This document shows positions 60,044 to 64,000 of a DNA stretch of 64,000 nucleotides, one piece after another (within the stretch, counting starts at the first letter, position 1; every line of letters starts with the position of its first letter). The DNA is from Aquilaria yunnanensis. Its lineage: Eukaryota > Streptophyta > Magnoliopsida > Malvales > Thymelaeaceae. A program made the translations under genes and the position numbers. The notes below the pieces were generated by a model that ran no database searches, was not told where the DNA came from, and was given only the letters and a program-made list of their open reading frames with translations. The DNA is taken from assembly GCA_039654915.1 (NCBI GenBank), contig CM077599.1, positions 8,372,501 through 8,436,500 on the forward strand, read 5' to 3'.

Positions 60044-61610
60044 CTATCCCTTTCTCATTTCCATTCCCCCCCTCTGTCGTTTCTTGCCTTTCAGTCACCT
60101 CGCCCTCATCTCTCACCCTCCCCTCCCTCTCTGCAAAAATCCAACCGCTTAGCTCCCTCTCCCCGGCCGCTGATCACCCTCCGCTGTTTGATTTCCCTCC
60201 TCACCTCCTTGCCGTCCCCTCACCTTCCTCACCATTGTTTGCCTTCTCGCTTCGTCGCCTCCCCTCCTTTCCTCACCTTGCCTCGCCTCGCCACCCTTAC
60301 TCCCTGATTTCAATTTTGATCTTGTGTTGATTCGATTGTTTTTGTGAATTTGTAGCTTTTGGTTGTTTGATTTTGTAGATCTATTGTTCAATTGTTCATT
60401 TGATTTTCATTTTTTGAATTTTTTGTTAATATTATGTTTGATTTTTGAATTTATTATAACTTTTGGAACTTTTGTGTATTTTAAATTCAGTATATAATTT
60501 AAGGTAACTTTTTACAAAATTTAGCAATTTCTTAAATTTTGTAGTTATTTTTTATGATATTTCAAAATTTTCAAGTTTTGAATTTATTCTGAATTTTTGA
60601 TTTTATTTTATTTTTTGTTAATTTTATTTTATTTATTAATTTTGGTAAGCTCTTATGAATTTTAGTAATTTCTTTTTTCAATTTTGTGAATTTTACTTAT
60701 TTTGTGAAATTATATATTTTTTAATTTTTATTGAATTTTTAGTTAGTATAATGTATAATTTTAATATTAATTACTTTAATTTTTCTTTTAAAAAAAAACA
60801 AAAACAAAATTTCAGTTTCCAACAGCTTCTCATTGGTACTTACCAATCATTTATCAACACGCGTGCACGTTTGTAATTACTAACGGTTTTTTGCGTTGGT
60901 AATTACCAACACGCACGTGTTAGTAAATGTCTTCAACAGTTGAAAAATAAATTTGGTACATGACCGTTGGTAATTACCGATGGATATATTACCAATGTAT
61001 TCGCGGTAAAAATTACTAATTGCTTAAATTTTGCCCATTAGTAACTGAATTTTCAACGAATGATTTACTAATGCACATTTATCTACGTCTACGTGTTGAA
61101 AATTCAAAATTTCTAACACACAGCCGTTGGAAATGACCTTTAGTAAACGTCAGAATTTTAGTAGTGGAAATCCACTATGGTGCTACCGATGGGAGCAAAG
61201 ATTCGATTGGGAAAGGAAGAAGATAGAAAATATAGAAAAGGGATGGAAAAGCGAGGCGAATGGCATGCATGGCAACATAGGTGTGAATCTAAGGTTTGAA
61301 TGTGGCAAGAAAAGGTCATAAGCATCCCCCTTCTTCGTTCCGGTGTCATGGGTGGCAGGCAGCACTTAGCAATGGGTATGGCATGAGGCAGAGCTACAAC
61401 AACAAACTGTAGTGGTTAGTAGCAGTGGATCAATGATCAGGTAGTCGATGACAAGGGTTGAAAACTAACGTTGTCTACCATTTTGTACAATGAAGGATAA
61501 CTTACTCAATTTTTTAAAATGGAGGTATTAAGTTGCATTGATTCAAAACTAAATGACTAATTTTCTTGAGTTAGAAAAGGTGAGGGACCAAATGTATATT
61601 TGGACCTAGA

Positions 61611-64000
61611 TAGTGATTGAAATCGAGATCCTTGAGTTGAAATATGACTTTAGTACACAGTGTGAAGAAGAAAGGGATAGTAGATGAGTACACGTACATC
61701 CATTATGCAGCTTGTTTTTTATTTTTAAAATTCTCAACCATCTTTATAAATTTAAAGAGGAAAAAAGAATTGAGAAAGAGAGAGCAACTTATTTGTTCCA
61801 ATCAATATATAAAAAAAATTGCTTTTTTTTATTTTTCAAATATTTTATGCCATAAAAGCAAAGTTATGATTTTCAAGTAGTTCATGAGCAAAATATTCTA
61901 TGGAAAACCATTTATCCGAGGATTTAGTTATGATTTTATTTTTTTTTATACATAAGAAGGATGTCATAGACAATGCATGAATGAACTTTGAATCTTCAAA
62001 TAACAATCACACACTTTAATCACTTAGCAGCAACTTTAATTGTTCATCATTTTTTTTTTTTTTGTGTTGATTACATGGAAATAAATTCCTTCTTGTCCTA
62101 GATAATTGATAGGGTGCATTTTATTTACACATTCATTGTCTGAAGAGATTATACGCAGAAAATAGGGTTATAAGGGAAATTCCGTGATCACAATATTTAC
62201 TCTAGACTCATCATGTCTTACTTAGGCCCAGCATGTGGCTGTAGAGGGGAAAAACTTTTAGGACAGACCAAAACTTAAACCTTAGTCAATAATCAAAGAT
62301 TATGAATATTGTGTTAATAAACCAACAAGAATATTATAGTAAGCACCCATCAAAATAATATTAGTAAGCAATCCTATACCATACCACTGGTTTTGACTTC
62401 TACCAATGGATGCCAATAGTACTTACAATGTTAATTCTGTGAGCCGTGGGCCTTGTGTCACCAATAGAAATAGAACGGTCAAATTACAAATTTATTGCTA
62501 TATATCCAAAAGAGATTATATTATATGCAAGTTTATAATTTCCTTATTTGAATCAAGAAGTTAAGTGGAATCTTCCCACTTGATCAAGTCCTATAAGATT
62601 AATTGTATGGCCTAAGGATTTAATTAAGTCACATGATTAACTTAAATAGACACTAGTACTTCACAACTAACCCTAAAGTTCTATCTTGGTCAAAGTGGAT
62701 GATGACGCCTTAACAACGTTCCTAAATCCTAAGTGTTCTTTCTTACTTAATATATACTGTAATAAGTTTATATGTGCTGAAGTTAGGATATTTTCCATAC
62801 TGCATGTATACGAAGAGTGTTTTCTCAAAACCCCTTAATATCATTTTATTGTCTTTTATTTTATTTTGTAATTCTTATTATCTTGCAGTTTCTCTTAGAT
62901 ATAAATAGCCATCCGACATTTATGTTAAATCAATATTATTTTAGATTTACCTTTGAACTTATGTCAATATTACAGTTGTATATCTAAGATTTGGAAATTT
63001 ACATTTTTTTTCATATTTTTTTTAATATCATCTAATGCCAACTTCTGAAATCATAATGTAAGTCACTTATTAACTATGTTTCAGTAATTTCAAGTTACAT
63101 GATATATTTTTCTTTGTTCTTTACAATTAATTGACATTTATAATCATATATTTTAAAATATCTATATATTAGTTGTAAGAAAATACTGACAAATACAAAT
63201 TAATAGTAGACGGTTACTAGATAGTTTAAAATAAGATTTTAAAAATTGCTATTAGATGATATAAAAAAAAGTGTAAATTTCTAACCTGTGGAATAAAGTT
63301 GCAATATTAATTATCTAGGGGTATATAAAAACTACCCTAAACTCAACGATAAAACCAAAAACAGGATGAATATAATTCATTTTAGGATTTGTTCCACCAA
63401 AATTATAAGCTTTCCTTGATAGAGGAAACGAAAATATGACGTACCTAATAAAAAGATACCCAAGATATTCAATTCAACATATGATAATTTACGTGACAAG
63501 TGGTAATTTAGTCACACATAAACATATGATAATTATGATCAAAGAAATTAAAAGATCAAATAAAAGCAAACTAAACCCCCGATTAAAAAATGAAATAAAG
63601 GCAAATAATAAAGAGAAAAAGAGAGAAAGATATATATAAAGAAACCTGAGTAAGTTCAGTTGTCTTGATACATGAAGGATGAGTCAGAAATGAGTGATGA
63701 TGAAGAAAAGAATGTATAGGGGCGGCTCAAACCTATGCATGTCCCTTTATCTGCTATACGTACATTATCCAAGAATACTGTTACTTTTATAACTATTTTC
63801 AAGCCAATTCCAATTGGACAATCAAAAGAATGTCTAAGACATTATTGGATAATTAGTATACAAGATAAATGTAGCTAAGAAAATGCCAAACCAAGTAAAT
63901 AGTATTGCCCCACCTTTCGGCACAACTTGTGCACCATACCATAACTCTGCGGGTGTTGCCTACCCACCAAACCAAATCCCATAAAATAACACCACCAAAC
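61611..64000. other. Intergenic to window end, no gene seen
   Basis: AT-rich DNA with poly-T runs near 62050 and AAAGAGAGAAAGA near 63610. No recognisable coding sequence, RNA gene or element end was found. Confidence 0.45.

Overview
The window is nuclear DNA of a flowering plant, most likely a eudicot. It is AT-rich, has few genes, and is packed with nested plant transposons: Ty3/gypsy, Ty1/copia, hAT, Mutator-like, PIF/Harbinger, CACTA and Stowaway. The species cannot be named from the sequence. No tRNA, rRNA or CRISPR array was seen.

Only three host genes look intact, and all three read as single exons. A short proline-rich secreted protein lies at 9982-10362 (-). An SMP-30/gluconolactonase-like beta-propeller protein with a signal peptide and a C-terminal membrane segment lies at 18284-19351 (+). 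A small secreted, possibly IDA-like signalling peptide lies at 56556-56819 (-). Truncated host-gene pieces are present at 4773-5500 (+), inside a Pack-MULE at 6563-6943 (EXO70-like), and possibly at 45122-46330 (-).

Layout. Bases 1-7.3 kb hold two inverted copies of one hAT family, three Mutator-like elements (one carrying an EXO70H-like fragment), a LINE scrap and a gene tail. Bases 7.3-18.2 kb hold degenerate AT-rich repeats, the proline-rich gene, a hAT element, and two more Mutator-like elements with unidentified cargo. Bases 18.3-19.4 kb hold the SMP-30-like gene. Bases 19,734-27,680 are one PIF/Harbinger element with a TAA duplication, exceptionally long (about 0.9 kb) terminal inverted repeats, a broken DDE transposase and one or two broken Myb/SANT-like genes. 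Bases 27.7-32.1 kb hold a tandem duplication, one CACTA end and another Mutator-like element. Bases 32,648-43,673 are a hAT element split by a 10,027-bp Ty3/gypsy element of the Tekay/Del chromovirus type. That element has 2,918-bp LTRs differing at about eight sites, a TACTG duplication, a gag lacking its capsid domain and one stop codon in integrase. Bases 43.7-51.6 kb hold a CACTA end, a small hAT and mostly unexplained intergenic DNA. Bases 51,604-55,430 are a decayed copia element split by a hAT-like element with a perfect 8-bp duplication. Bases 56.5-64 kb hold the small peptide gene, a Stowaway MITE, a complete non-autonomous CACTA element (58,815-61,166) with a long AAT/ATT palindrome, and gene-poor sequence.

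Most transposon calls rest on both ends plus a target-site duplication read directly from the sequence. The genes form no operon or shared pathway. The main stories are insertion order, gene capture and the decay state of each element.
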